A DNA stretch of 9,483 bases from Nitrospirales bacterium (GCA_029261305.1 JAJDBO010000238.1:1-9483), one strand, 5' to 3'; shown: positions 1-6,685, numbered from the stretch's first letter. The notes: generated from the sequence alone by a model not told the origin. A program made the numbers and translations.

Positions 1-857
1 AGTGTGAGTCTACGTGTGGAAAGGTTTTCGCCAATGATTTCCTCCATTGTCTTTCCGTCTAAGGCATACACACGGCTTCCAAATTTTCTCAACAATTCCT
101 TTAAGTAAACATCAAGTTCTAGCTTATGTTTGTCTAATTTATGACCTATGGTATTATCGATTGGCATTTTTTGAATTAGGCTTCTAGTTAAAGAAATTGA
201 TACCCCAAGAGGAGACGCTAATATTCCCAATTGAATACCACTGGCCTCTGGAACAATTCCCTGAATCCGTTGATCCACCTCCCCTTCGATCAGCCCAAAG
301 GTGTGTAAGGTTCGGGTTTCAATACCAGGTCCCACAACCCCATCTTTCATTAAAATGGGAAGGACTGATTCTGTAAACATTGCCCTTGCTTCATGGCTCA
401 CTCCTGGTAAGCAAAAGATTCGGCATCTGTTCCATTTTAAAGAAAACCCAGGAGCTGTCCCTGAGGAATTTCGAAGGAGGTCTGATCCAGATGGGAGAAA
501 TGCCTGCTTTCGCTGGTTCGCCGAGACCGTCCTGCCCGCCAACTTAAAGCGTGCCCGTATTGATCGAAGCGCCTGGGGACGAAGGCCTAAAGGCTTCCCC
601 GTGAATTTAGCCACCGCTTCTCGAGTCAAATCATCTACCGTAGGCCCTAGTCCTCCGGTGACCATGACCACTTTGGCCCGCTTGGAAGCCTGAGTGAGGG
701 CCTGACACATATCATCAATATCATCCCCCACCACCGTCTTAAACCGAGCCTCAATCCCCTGCTCCGCCAGCATCTCAGCCAGAAATACGGAATTCGTATC
801 TACCCGCCCCCCCAGGAGCAACTCCGACCCCACAGCAATAATTTCAGCCTTAATCAA
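1..857 (-). CDS. cinA: CinA-family protein, N-terminal two thirds (runs off the left edge)
   Basis: Reading the minus strand from 857 gives 285 codons with no stop, continuing past base 1. The N-terminus (KAEIIAVGSELLLGGRVDTN) and TGGLGPTVDDLTREA at residues 67-81 are hallmarks of the MoCF-biosynthesis-like (COG1058) domain. PGVSHEARAMF lies further on, followed by the linking alpha/beta segment. The window ends at about EEIIGENL, where the C-terminal PncC-type nicotinamide-nucleotide amidase domain should begin, so roughly 130 residues of a usual 410-430 are missing. In the family the N-terminal domain hydrolyses ADP-ribose or related pyrophosphates and the C-terminal domain deamidates NMN, so the expected role is cytoplasmic pyridine-nucleotide repair. 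I chose the TTG at 857-855: an in-frame TAA lies two codons upstream, no ATG or GTG gives the conserved N-terminus, and GAGAG sits six bases before it. Family assignment is secure. Confidence 0.93.
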   Translation of the reverse strand, partial: MIKAEIIAVGSELLLGGRVDTNSVFLAEMLAEQGIEARFKTVVGDDIDDMCQALTQASKRAKVVMVTGGLGPTVDDLTREAVAKFTGKPLGLRPQALRSIRARFKLAGRTVSANQRKQAFLPSGSDLLRNSSGTAPGFSLKWNRCRIFCLPGVSHEARAMFTESVLPILMKDGVVGPGIETRTLHTFGLIEGEVDQRIQGIVPEASGIQLGILASPLGVSISLTRSLIQKMPIDNTIGHKLDKHKLELDVYLKELLRKFGSRVYALDGKTMEEIIGENLSTRRLT

Positions 858-999
858 GATTTACTCTCAAGTTCATCTTAAATTTTTCCTGTGTTGGAAG
901 CGGCAACATCGCCGGATGCCGGACAGAAAGAAGTGCATTTGAGTCCTTTGGGTAAAAGAATAAGTAGGAACTTCGTCGCGCCACCCCGAAAGGCCTCAT
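850..999 (-). CDS. Possible 49-aa leader ORF upstream of and overlapping cinA
   Basis: On the minus strand an ATG at 999-997 opens a 49-codon frame ending in TAA at 852-850, so it overlaps the first bases of cinA in another frame. A strong Shine-Dalgarno run (GGAAGGA) lies five bases before the ATG. The product, starting MRPFGVARRSSYLFFY, is basic and has no motif I recognise. The overlap with the weak TTG start of cinA would fit translational coupling. A poor promoter-like pair lies upstream on the same strand (TTGAAT at 1046-1041 and TATACG at 1025-1020, spacer only 15). A second open frame covers the same bases, so the region could instead be a non-coding or repeated element. Only the ribosome site and position favour translation. 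Confidence 0.25.
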   Translation of the reverse strand: MRPFGVARRSSYLFFYPKDSNALLSVRHPAMLPLPTQEKFKMNLRVNLD

Positions 1000-1094
1000 A
1001 AATATCCTTCCCCCATGAACGTATACGCCTTTTGACGTAGATTCAAGACACGTCCCGAAGAAGCCACACTACACTGTAAAATCACTACCCAAAC

Positions 1095-1109
1095 TGTCAG
1101 AAATTTTTG
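1095..1109 (+). promoter_or_regulatory. Candidate enhancer element, copy 1
   Basis: TGTCAGAAATTTTTG here resembles TGTCAGGAAATTTTC at 1184-1198. It lies about 200 bases upstream of the candidate sigma-54 promoter at 1297, a usual distance for a site bound by a sigma-54 activator. The binding protein is not known from the sequence. The role is inferred from repetition and position. Confidence 0.3.
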
Positions 1110-1183
1110 CACTTTTGGAATCTTCGCTAAGCCGATGATTTAAAAACCGAAATCGCATGTTCACATAAATAAAGTTCAAAAAG

Positions 1184-1206
1184 TGTCAGGAAATTTTCAA
1201 ATTTCC
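1184..1206 (+). promoter_or_regulatory. Candidate enhancer element, copy 2, with perfect inverted repeat
   Basis: This copy starts TGTCAGG and runs into a perfect 8-base inverted repeat, GGAAATTT at 1189-1196 and AAATTTCC at 1199-1206, separated by TC. It lies about 110 bases upstream of the -24 element and 89 bases from copy 1, roughly eight and a half helical turns. This suits a dimeric regulator, such as a bacterial enhancer-binding protein, but that is inference. Confidence 0.35.
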
Positions 1207-1296
1207 ATTTTTCTTTACTTTTTCGACTAATCAGGAACTATTCGGAACACCGACAAGCCTCGATTAACAGCAACGAAGATCCAAATTGGAATCCGT

Positions 1297-1313
1297 TGGC
1301 CCAGCAGTTGCTT
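1297..1313 (+). promoter_or_regulatory. Candidate sigma-54 (-24/-12) promoter of the PEP-CTERM gene
   Basis: TTGGCCC, five bases, then TTGCTT matches the sigma-54 consensus TGGCAC-N5-TTGCW with one mismatch in the -24 box. The GG (1298-1299) and GC (1310-1311) have the required ten bases between them. Transcription would start near 1323, about 47 bases before the ATG at 1370. No convincing sigma-70 pair is visible here. PEP-CTERM/exosortase systems are known to be linked to RpoN through the PrsK/PrsR two-component pair, which supports the call. Confidence 0.5.
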
Positions 1314-1369
1314 ATACCTAAAACTTAAGAACACACCATTTGTCTAACTTTTCAACCAAGGGAGCTTAT

Positions 1370-2113
1370 ATGAAACATTTAACAACTTTTCTCTTAGGAT
1401 TAGGTCTCGTCGCAGGATTAGCTGGCCAGGTTGGAGCCACAGTGTTGACCTTTACGGACAAAACAGCCTGGGAGACCGCCCTCGCTGGTGCGACATTTAT
1501 AACCGAAAATTTTAATGGGAACGCTAGCTCCTTTTCCGCGAATTCCACTGGAAATTCAGTGGGAACCGTCACCACAATTGACTTAATAGGAGGCGTTAAT
1601 GACACCGGACCGACCGGACTGGTCGGAAATGGGTTTTTACAAGGTGAAGTCGATTCTAGCACCTTTCAAACTAGTGATGGCCTCACGTTGCAATTTAACT
1701 CCCCATCGATCATTGGATTTGGGTTAGTGGGGTTACAGGATGATAGTACATCTTCTCCCGGAGGCTTAGATTTAGAAGAAATCGGAATAATGGTGGACGG
1801 GGAAAGTTTCCTCGTAAGCGATATTCTCGGATTAACCAATTCTTCAAACGGAAGTTTTGTTAATACAGTAGAAAATACCGCACCCATACCCTTTCTGGGG
1901 TTTATTGCCATGAACAATGTGAACAGTTTTAAGCTGCTCCACGGCGATTTTGTGGCATCAGGTGGAGTAAATGGAGGGAATGAGGAATTCTACATTGATG
2001 AACTGATCCTTGCCCAACCCGGCACTCAACCAGTTCCCGAACCCAGTACGATGATTCTCTTGGGTACTGGCTTGGCGGGCATCATCGCCTGGCGGAGAAA
2101 GAACGTCGCGTAA
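1370..2113 (+). CDS. PEP-CTERM sorting domain-containing surface protein
   Basis: The 247-residue product has a Sec signal peptide (MKHLTTFLLGLGLVAGLAGQ, probable cleavage after Ala23) and a Ser/Gly/Thr/Asn-rich, cysteine-free body that looks mostly beta. Its C-terminus is a canonical PEP-CTERM signal: VPEPS at about 222-226, a hydrophobic stretch, and the basic tail WRRKNVA. Such proteins are exported and then processed by an exosortase, usually in bacteria that make exopolysaccharide or flocs. No exosortase gene is in this window. The body has no catalytic motif I recognise; it resembles generic PEP-CTERM surface proteins, so the exact role is unknown. I chose ATG 1370 over the in-frame TTG at 1340 because AAGGGAG (1358-1364) sits five bases before it and the signal peptide then starts properly. 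A strong terminator follows, so it is probably monocistronic. Confidence 0.9.
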   Translation: MKHLTTFLLGLGLVAGLAGQVGATVLTFTDKTAWETALAGATFITENFNGNASSFSANSTGNSVGTVTTIDLIGGVNDTGPTGLVGNGFLQGEVDSSTFQTSDGLTLQFNSPSIIGFGLVGLQDDSTSSPGGLDLEEIGIMVDGESFLVSDILGLTNSSNGSFVNTVENTAPIPFLGFIAMNNVNSFKLLHGDFVASGGVNGGNEEFYIDELILAQPGTQPVPEPSTMILLGTGLAGIIAWRRKNVA

Positions 2114-2153
2114 AAAAATGCTTTTCAACCGACTCAAATACGGTTTGCCATTT

Positions 2154-2192
2154 GAGCCTCGCACCCATCGGTGCGAGGCTCTTTAATTTTTA
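2154..2192 (+). terminator. Rho-independent terminator after the PEP-CTERM gene
   Basis: A perfect 12-base-pair, GC-rich stem (GAGCCTCGCACC at 2154-2165 and GGTGCGAGGCTC at 2170-2181) closes a CATC loop and is followed by TTTAATTTTT. It begins 40 bases after the PEP-CTERM stop codon. Confidence 0.93.
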
Positions 2193-2461
2193 GGGCATCT
2201 CATAACTTCGGTTGGGTGCGGCTTGGCCGGGGGCATCACCACATTCGACTACCAGTAGCAAGCAATGTTTGACTCCTGGGATGAAAAGTAATTGGAGTCG
2301 ATGTCCATCCTACAACAAGGAAATCCAATATATAGGTTGGAACTGCCCAATCCTAACCTTTCAATTCTTGACACGTATTCATACTCGTCGTATACCTTCC
2401 AAAATTCACATATCTTTTCTCACCTTTGCCAAAGAAGTATTTCCATCCGGAGGTTTCAGCA
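2193..2461. other. Intergenic region upstream of the peroxidase gene
   Basis: Between the terminator and the peroxidase gene I see only the sigma-70 promoter at 2368-2396 and the ribosome binding site GGAGGT at 2449-2454. A 95-codon open frame starting at 2212 has no ribosome site or recognisable protein features, and it overruns the start of the peroxidase gene, so I do not regard it as a gene. Confidence 0.65.
2368..2396 (+). promoter_or_regulatory. Sigma-70-type promoter of the peroxidase gene
   Basis: A perfect -35 box TTGACA (2368-2373) is followed after exactly 17 bases by TATACC (2391-2396), four of six matches to the -10 consensus. Transcription would start near 2403, giving a leader of about 59 bases that includes the GGAGGT ribosome site. 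Confidence 0.75.
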
Positions 2462-3118
2462 ATGAATACACCGTTGCGATTTTCCATAATGGTTTGTAGC
2501 CTCGTGGTCGGTTTTGGATTAAGTGGATGCGTCTCTCACGACTTGGAAGCCGATTCCGGCTTTTCCTATACCTCAATTCCCATAGCTCAAGGCACGGTTC
2601 CTACCGGAGAAAGATCGAGCATTCAATTTCGTGGGTCACCGCTGGCGCTCTCCGGACAAGGCATTTCCCAAGGAGATTCTCTTCGATCCGTCAAAGTGGC
2701 TAAAGGGGATTTATCTCTTTTAGACATTTCAGACACAAAAGGTAAGGTTAGAATTATCAGTATAGTACCCTCACTCGACACTAAGGTCTGTGAGCAGCAA
2801 ACACATTACCTCAGCGAGAAAAGTCACGGCCTTGATGCGAAAGTCGGCCTCTATACCGTGAGTGTAGACACTCCATTTGCCCAAGACCGCTTCGCCAAAG
2901 AAGCCAAAATCAACAATGTCACCTTTCTCTCGGATTATCGTGGGGGGGATTTTGGCCGAACTTTTGGGCTCTTGTTAGGCGGTCCACATGTGTTGGCTCG
3001 AGCAGTCATGGTCGTGGATCGAGAGAACGTGATCCAATATCTTCAAGTCACTCCTGATCTCGCCACCATGCCAGACATGGAAGCGGCCTTTGCCGCCGCC
3101 AAGAAGCTCTTATGAATT
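2462..3118 (+). CDS. tpx: Lipoprotein thiol peroxidase (Tpx-type peroxiredoxin) lacking the resolving cysteine
   Basis: The last sense codon ends at 3115 and TGA follows. The 217-residue product starts with a lipoprotein signal peptide and lipobox LSGC (Cys23), then a linker of about 30 residues and a Tpx domain from about residue 53. PSLDTKVC at 103-110 holds the Tpx active-site Thr107 and peroxidatic Cys110; ARAVMVVD supplies the conserved Arg180. In Escherichia coli Tpx the motif PFAQSRFC carries the resolving cysteine; here the equivalent PFAQDRFA has Ala145. The only other cysteines are in the signal peptide and lipobox. The enzyme is therefore expected to reduce peroxides at the membrane by a 1-Cys mechanism, or to rely on another thiol partner. 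Cytoplasmic Tpx is about 165 residues, so the N-terminal extension is unusual. ATG 2462 is chosen because GGAGGT precedes it by seven bases and it gives a clean signal peptide. Confidence 0.9.
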
Positions 3119-3296
3119 TATTCCCGCAATAGACTCCCCCCAAGGAACCTTGAGACTTACAGGCTAGGCAGGGTTTGCCCACTTGGTCTTTTTCACCCCA
3201 CCTTGGCCCAAAATCATTTTCCCCCGGCAGTCCGCTTTTCTTTTGAAAACCCCAGAAATCATTCTTTTTTCAAATCTTTCAGGCCACGCGGCTTCC

Positions 3297-3312
3297 TTGG
3301 CACAAGAGTTGA
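3297..3312 (+). promoter_or_regulatory. Candidate sigma-54 promoter of the maf-like gene
   Basis: TTGGCAC (3297-3303), five bases, then TTGA (3309-3312) matches the sigma-54 consensus TTGGCAC-N5-TTGC except for the final C of the -12 box. The start would be near 3324, leaving a leader of about 40 bases before ATG 3365. Flagellar genes in many bacteria use sigma-54, which fits a flagellin-modifying product, but the -12 mismatch is at an important base. Confidence 0.4.
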
Positions 3313-3364
3313 AGGGGAAGAAGAAAAGGGCTCGCTTTGTCTCATTGTCTCGGAAAGGACTTGC

Positions 3365-5275
3365 ATGACACCCCTGAAGAAGAATCTGGGTTTGCTTCAA
3401 AAATATCATCCTGAATTATTCTCTCTTGTACAGAAACCGATTTCCACCTCTCACTTAACCGTCCTCCCAAGCAAGAATGGGGCGGCGCAGCTATTGGTGA
3501 CCACGACCACAGGAGCCTCCGTCCCTCTCCACGAATCTGAAAATCCTTTACAGCCGATTCAACACATGGCAAACCAGATAGCTCTAACCTTGTCAGGAGT
3601 TCGCGTAGTACTGGGATTCGAATTGGGCTATCTGGCGAAATTCTTATGCCATCAATTGCCGGATAATGCCGCGTTAATTTTTTATGAGGCTGACCCTGCC
3701 ATATTCTTGATGGCATTGAATGTAGTGGATTTATCTGATGTCTTAAGCCATCCTCGCGTAGCTATCCATGTTGGCCCTCAAGCCACCCTCCAACACACCT
3801 GCTCAGAGTTTCTGTCTCAAGTTGGCGGTCCACTGGAAACGACGACCTACGGCCCTTCATTTCACCTCTCCCCTGACCTGTATCAAGATAAAATCCAGAG
3901 TGAGATGACGCATATGATTTCCTTAATCCACTCGACCCAACAAGTGATGGAATGGAATGGGTGGTCCCTCACAAGCAACGTCTTAGAGAATATGCCCCAC
4001 GTACTGGTGACACCCAGTGCCCTCCCACTCCAATATGCGTTTCAAGATCTTCCGGCAATACTTGTTGCCGCGGGTCCCTCACTTGCAAAAAATGTGAGCC
4101 AGCTGAAAGCTGCAAAGGGACAATCAATAATTTTGGCCGCGGATAGCGCACTGAAGTATCTACTTGACCATGAGGTAGTGCCAGACTTTGTGGTGAGTGT
4201 CGACCCCGAAGAGGCGACATCACGAAAGTTTAGGGGATACCATATTCCGCAAGAAATTACGCTCCTTTACCATCCCGCAACCCATCATGAAGTCGTGGAG
4301 CAATTCCCGGGACAAAAACTCACCATGGATGTTCCTCTTCCCGTTTGTGAGTGGTTACAACCACACTGGACACCTAAGGGAAGATTCGATCAAGAAGCTA
4401 CCTGCCAAATGCAAGTCGGGTTCAATCTCGCGGCCTGGATGGGCTGCAATCCAATGGTATTAGTCGGACATGATTTGTGTTTCACAGATGATGGCATGCA
4501 CGTGGAGGCAGGAAGCTATCTCACATCTGAGGAAAACACTCAACAAGTGCAGCAAGGTCAGTTGATAGAAGATCAAGATGGCCATCCTGTGAGAGTCAAT
4601 CCCACTTTGATCCATGATAAACTGGTTCTTGAGAAGAAAATACGGGACTTTTCTGGGACAGTCATCAATGCCACGGAAGGTGGACTCATAATTGCTGGAG
4701 CTCAGTCATCGTTCCTTCAAGACGCTCTCACAAGGTATGGAGCTGACCAACCCAGGGAAGTACTCACGAATATTCATCAGTTACTTGAAGAAACGGCTTT
4801 ACCAGATACCACCGCGGTGGAACAAGATATTCAAGATCAACTGCGGGATATTTTTCGCATCGAACGTACCTCCCACCACGTCTGTCGAATATTGACGGAG
4901 ATGAAGGATCGAAACCAGGAATCTGGGGAACCCCAAGCCTATGTTCGCCATCTTGGAAAACAAGTGGAACATTTAACAAGTTTCATGCCCCGCTATCCTC
5001 AGGCTCAAACGCTGATTATTGGTATGGACAAACAGATTTCCCAGCGATTTGAACAAGACACCCTCACCTGTGACCAGGAAACCAATCCTTCGTTAAAGAT
5101 GGATCTGCAGATCGACAGAGGTCTGCGATATTACAATGGACTGTTAGGGGTGACCCCTTCGCTTCGAAGGATGTTGTTACGACTCCTGAAACGGTTTAAA
5201 CCCGACCAAGAACTATCTTCGGATCCAGCAAACGTCACCTCAGACTATGAGACTTCAGAGATAATGGTGCAATAA
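3365..5275 (+). CDS. Motility-associated factor (Maf/DUF115) glycosyltransferase family protein
   Basis: The 636-residue product has no signal peptide. Its core (about residues 230-400) is the DUF115/MptE-like fold: VAAGPSLAKN around Gly237-Pro238-Ser239, then LAADSALKYLLDH and PDFVVSVDPE, then VLVGHDLCFTDDGMHVEAG near residue 370. The order is typical of Maf proteins, which transfer nonulosonic acids (pseudaminic or legionaminic type) onto flagellin in the cytoplasm before export. About 200 residues on each side match the usual three-part Maf layout; the C-terminal part is mostly helical and charged. ATG 3365 is preferred to the upstream in-frame start at 3203 because AAAGGA ends six bases before it and the upstream extension resembles no protein. 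No flagellin or sugar-nucleotide gene is nearby, so the acceptor is inferred. DUF115 proteins of archaea act in pterin synthesis, but the size and N-terminal region argue for Maf. Confidence 0.85.
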   Translation: MTPLKKNLGLLQKYHPELFSLVQKPISTSHLTVLPSKNGAAQLLVTTTTGASVPLHESENPLQPIQHMANQIALTLSGVRVVLGFELGYLAKFLCHQLPDNAALIFYEADPAIFLMALNVVDLSDVLSHPRVAIHVGPQATLQHTCSEFLSQVGGPLETTTYGPSFHLSPDLYQDKIQSEMTHMISLIHSTQQVMEWNGWSLTSNVLENMPHVLVTPSALPLQYAFQDLPAILVAAGPSLAKNVSQLKAAKGQSIILAADSALKYLLDHEVVPDFVVSVDPEEATSRKFRGYHIPQEITLLYHPATHHEVVEQFPGQKLTMDVPLPVCEWLQPHWTPKGRFDQEATCQMQVGFNLAAWMGCNPMVLVGHDLCFTDDGMHVEAGSYLTSEENTQQVQQGQLIEDQDGHPVRVNPTLIHDKLVLEKKIRDFSGTVINATEGGLIIAGAQSSFLQDALTRYGADQPREVLTNIHQLLEETALPDTTAVEQDIQDQLRDIFRIERTSHHVCRILTEMKDRNQESGEPQAYVRHLGKQVEHLTSFMPRYPQAQTLIIGMDKQISQRFEQDTLTCDQETNPSLKMDLQIDRGLRYYNGLLGVTPSLRRMLLRLLKRFKPDQELSSDPANVTSDYETSEIMVQ

Positions 5276-5378
5276 ACTCTGGCCCTAGTATGCCCATTAA
5301 TTGATCGCCACACTTCCCTCCCTGTTCAAAATGCGATACCCTCAAAGTTTATGAACCTGGATATTTGCCTAAAGAACC

Positions 5379-5407
5379 GGGTTTCACCCTGTGAATCTTT
5401 TATTCAC
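5379..5407 (+). promoter_or_regulatory. Two small hairpins in the tenA leader
   Basis: GGGT-TTC-ACCC (5379-5389) is followed directly by GTGAAT-CTTTT-ATTCAC (5391-5407), then TTTTAAGGAG, which holds the tenA ribosome site. The second stem with its T run could be a weak terminator for the preceding gene or could tune access to the ribosome site. Both stems are short, so either function is speculative. Confidence 0.25.
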
Positions 5408-5424
5408 TTTTAAGGAGTCACATT

Positions 5425-6093
5425 GTGAGCTTCACAGAACAGATGAGGACATTGGCAAAACCTATTTGGGATGCCCAGTTTAAACACCCCTTTGTCACGG
5501 CGTTAGGCAAAGGCACACTCCCTACTCGCAAGTTTCAATACTATATTTTGCAAGATGCCCGCTACCTAGAAGAACTCGCTCGGGTATTCGCTCTTGGTGC
5601 ACAACGAGCACAGGATCCCGACACTGCACTCCGATTTGCCAAACTCGTTGAAGAAACGATCATCGTTGAACGCGGACTGCATGAGACTTATGGGAAACAA
5701 TGGAAGCTCACCGCCAAACAAATGCGAACGACGCCACTCTCTCCCACAAATTATGCGTATTGTCGTCACATGCGAAGCGTGGCTCTCACTGGGACACTCG
5801 CAGAACTCACGGTGGTGGCTCTTCCCTGTGCGTGGGTATATTGTCTGGTGGGACAGCACTTATTGCGCAAAGGGCCTCCATCCGGAAAACATCCGTATCG
5901 AGAATGGCTCCTCCTCTATGGATCGCCAGAATTTGCCGAAATCACGCAATGGATGCGAGCCCTCGTTGACCGTGAAGCGAAAACCGCTGGGAAAGCTGAG
6001 AAAGATCGAATGGTCGAATCCTTTATCACCAGCTCTCGTTATGAATGGATGTTTTGGGACATGGCTTGGCGCGAGGAACAATGGCCAGTGTAA
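5425..6093 (+). CDS. tenA: TenA family aminopyrimidine aminohydrolase (thiaminase II)
   Basis: The 222-residue all-helical protein aligns by eye with Bacillus subtilis TenA along its whole length. The active-site set is present: Asp44 and Tyr47 in LQDARYLEE, Tyr112 in TNYAYCRHM, the nucleophile Cys135 in ALPCAWVY, Tyr165 in LLYGSPEF, and Glu207 in SRYEWMFWDMAW. This is the Cys-type TenA, which hydrolyses 4-amino-5-aminomethyl-2-methylpyrimidine to the hydroxymethyl form so that it re-enters thiamin synthesis. It acts in the cytoplasm. The start is GTG 5425, with AAGGAG seven bases upstream; no in-frame ATG gives the conserved N-terminus. I see no TPP riboswitch in the 149-base leader and no other thiamin gene nearby. 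The following gene starts five bases after its stop, so the two are probably co-transcribed although unrelated in function. Confidence 0.92.
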   Translation: MSFTEQMRTLAKPIWDAQFKHPFVTALGKGTLPTRKFQYYILQDARYLEELARVFALGAQRAQDPDTALRFAKLVEETIIVERGLHETYGKQWKLTAKQMRTTPLSPTNYAYCRHMRSVALTGTLAELTVVALPCAWVYCLVGQHLLRKGPPSGKHPYREWLLLYGSPEFAEITQWMRALVDREAKTAGKAEKDRMVESFITSSRYEWMFWDMAWREEQWPV

Positions 6094-6097
6094 TGCG

Positions 6098-6685
6098 ATG
6101 AACCCGTCTCTTTCCCTTAGTCTAACTTCCCGCCCAACCCACGGGATACAATCATCGGCATTCAACCAACGGGGTGCCACCTATCTCATGATGATGTTTT
6201 TCATCGTGCTCGCCGGAATCACCCTCATGGCCGTCAGTCAGCATTGGTCGATGGTGATGAAGCGCGATCGTGAAGCTGAACTCCTATTTCGAGGTAACCG
6301 AATCAAAGAGGCCATTGAGCGATATGTGGCCGATTATGAGGTACAAAAAGCCACACGAGCGAATCGGTACCCCCTAAAATTGGAAGATTTGACGAAACGC
6401 CCCAAACGATACCTCCAATTCGTATACAAAGATCCTATGACTGGGGAAGATTTTGACCTGATTCTTGTTGGAAGAGATATTCGCGGCGTCCGAAGCACCA
6501 GCATGGAGCCACCCATGGATCTTGTAAATTTCAAAGGAGCTTCGAGTTACAGTAGTATTCGATTTGAGGCCGTGACCGCTGGTTGTGGAAACAACCCTGC
6601 CAACCCTGCCGTCCCAGCAAATTGTCAATCAACATCAACAAATAGCGAGGCCAAGGAAGGAACTGAGGAGAGTGAATCGCCCTAA
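6098..6685 (+). CDS. Atypical type II secretion/type IV pilin-like pseudopilin
   Basis: From ATG 6098 the product is 195 residues. A leader of about 26 residues ends in QRG, followed by ATYLMMMFFIVLAGITLMAV, a single hydrophobic helix, then SQHWSMVMKRDREAELLFRG. The REAELLFRGNRIKEAI segment and the later PLKLEDLTKRP and YKDPMTGEDFDL are typical of GspG/PulG-like pseudopilins. A prepilin peptidase would cut after Gly26. The usual Glu at mature position 5 is absent (Met), as in the GxTYL branch of the family. Two cysteines (163 and 176) near the acidic C-terminus may form a disulfide. The ATG follows the tenA stop by four bases with no clear ribosome site (GAGGA is about 20 bases away), so translation is probably coupled. 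The in-frame open reading extends far upstream inside tenA, but that part is not this protein. A later in-frame ATG (6188) would lack the leader. Confidence 0.8.
   Translation: MNPSLSLSLTSRPTHGIQSSAFNQRGATYLMMMFFIVLAGITLMAVSQHWSMVMKRDREAELLFRGNRIKEAIERYVADYEVQKATRANRYPLKLEDLTKRPKRYLQFVYKDPMTGEDFDLILVGRDIRGVRSTSMEPPMDLVNFKGASSYSSIRFEAVTAGCGNNPANPAVPANCQSTSTNSEAKEGTEESESP

Larger units (their letters stand above)
858..1369. other. Divergent intergenic region between cinA and the PEP-CTERM gene
   Basis: About 510 bases separate the cinA start from the next gene. The cinA-proximal part (about 850-1060) contains the small candidate ORF. The rest is AT-rich and holds two related TGTCAG-containing elements (1095-1109 and 1184-1206) and a sigma-54-like promoter at 1297-1313. 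I found no tRNA, no recognisable riboswitch and no intrinsic terminator here. Confidence 0.7.

Noticed and set aside
301..693. 130-codon plus-strand ORF in the left part
   Set aside because: It is antisense to cinA, whose minus-strand frame carries clear family motifs over the same bases.
1366..1917. Minus-strand ORFs within the PEP-CTERM gene
   Set aside because: They are shadows of a gene with a clear signal peptide and PEP-CTERM tail.
2212..2499. 95-codon plus-strand ORF before the peroxidase gene
   Set aside because: It crosses the peroxidase promoter and start, has no ribosome site, and shows no protein-like features.
3123..3180. Possible terminator after the peroxidase gene
   Set aside because: CAAGG-AA-CCTTG has a two-base loop and no T run; the nearby GGCA/TGCC stem is only four pairs.
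3203..3364. Upstream extension of the Maf-like ORF
   Set aside because: No ribosome site; the translated segment is unlike Maf N-termini and would place the sigma-54-like element inside the gene. ATG 3365 has a good AAAGGA.
5594..6097. Long upstream extension of the pseudopilin reading frame
   Set aside because: It lies inside tenA in another frame. tenA has a complete set of active-site residues, and the extension resembles no protein and has no ribosome site.
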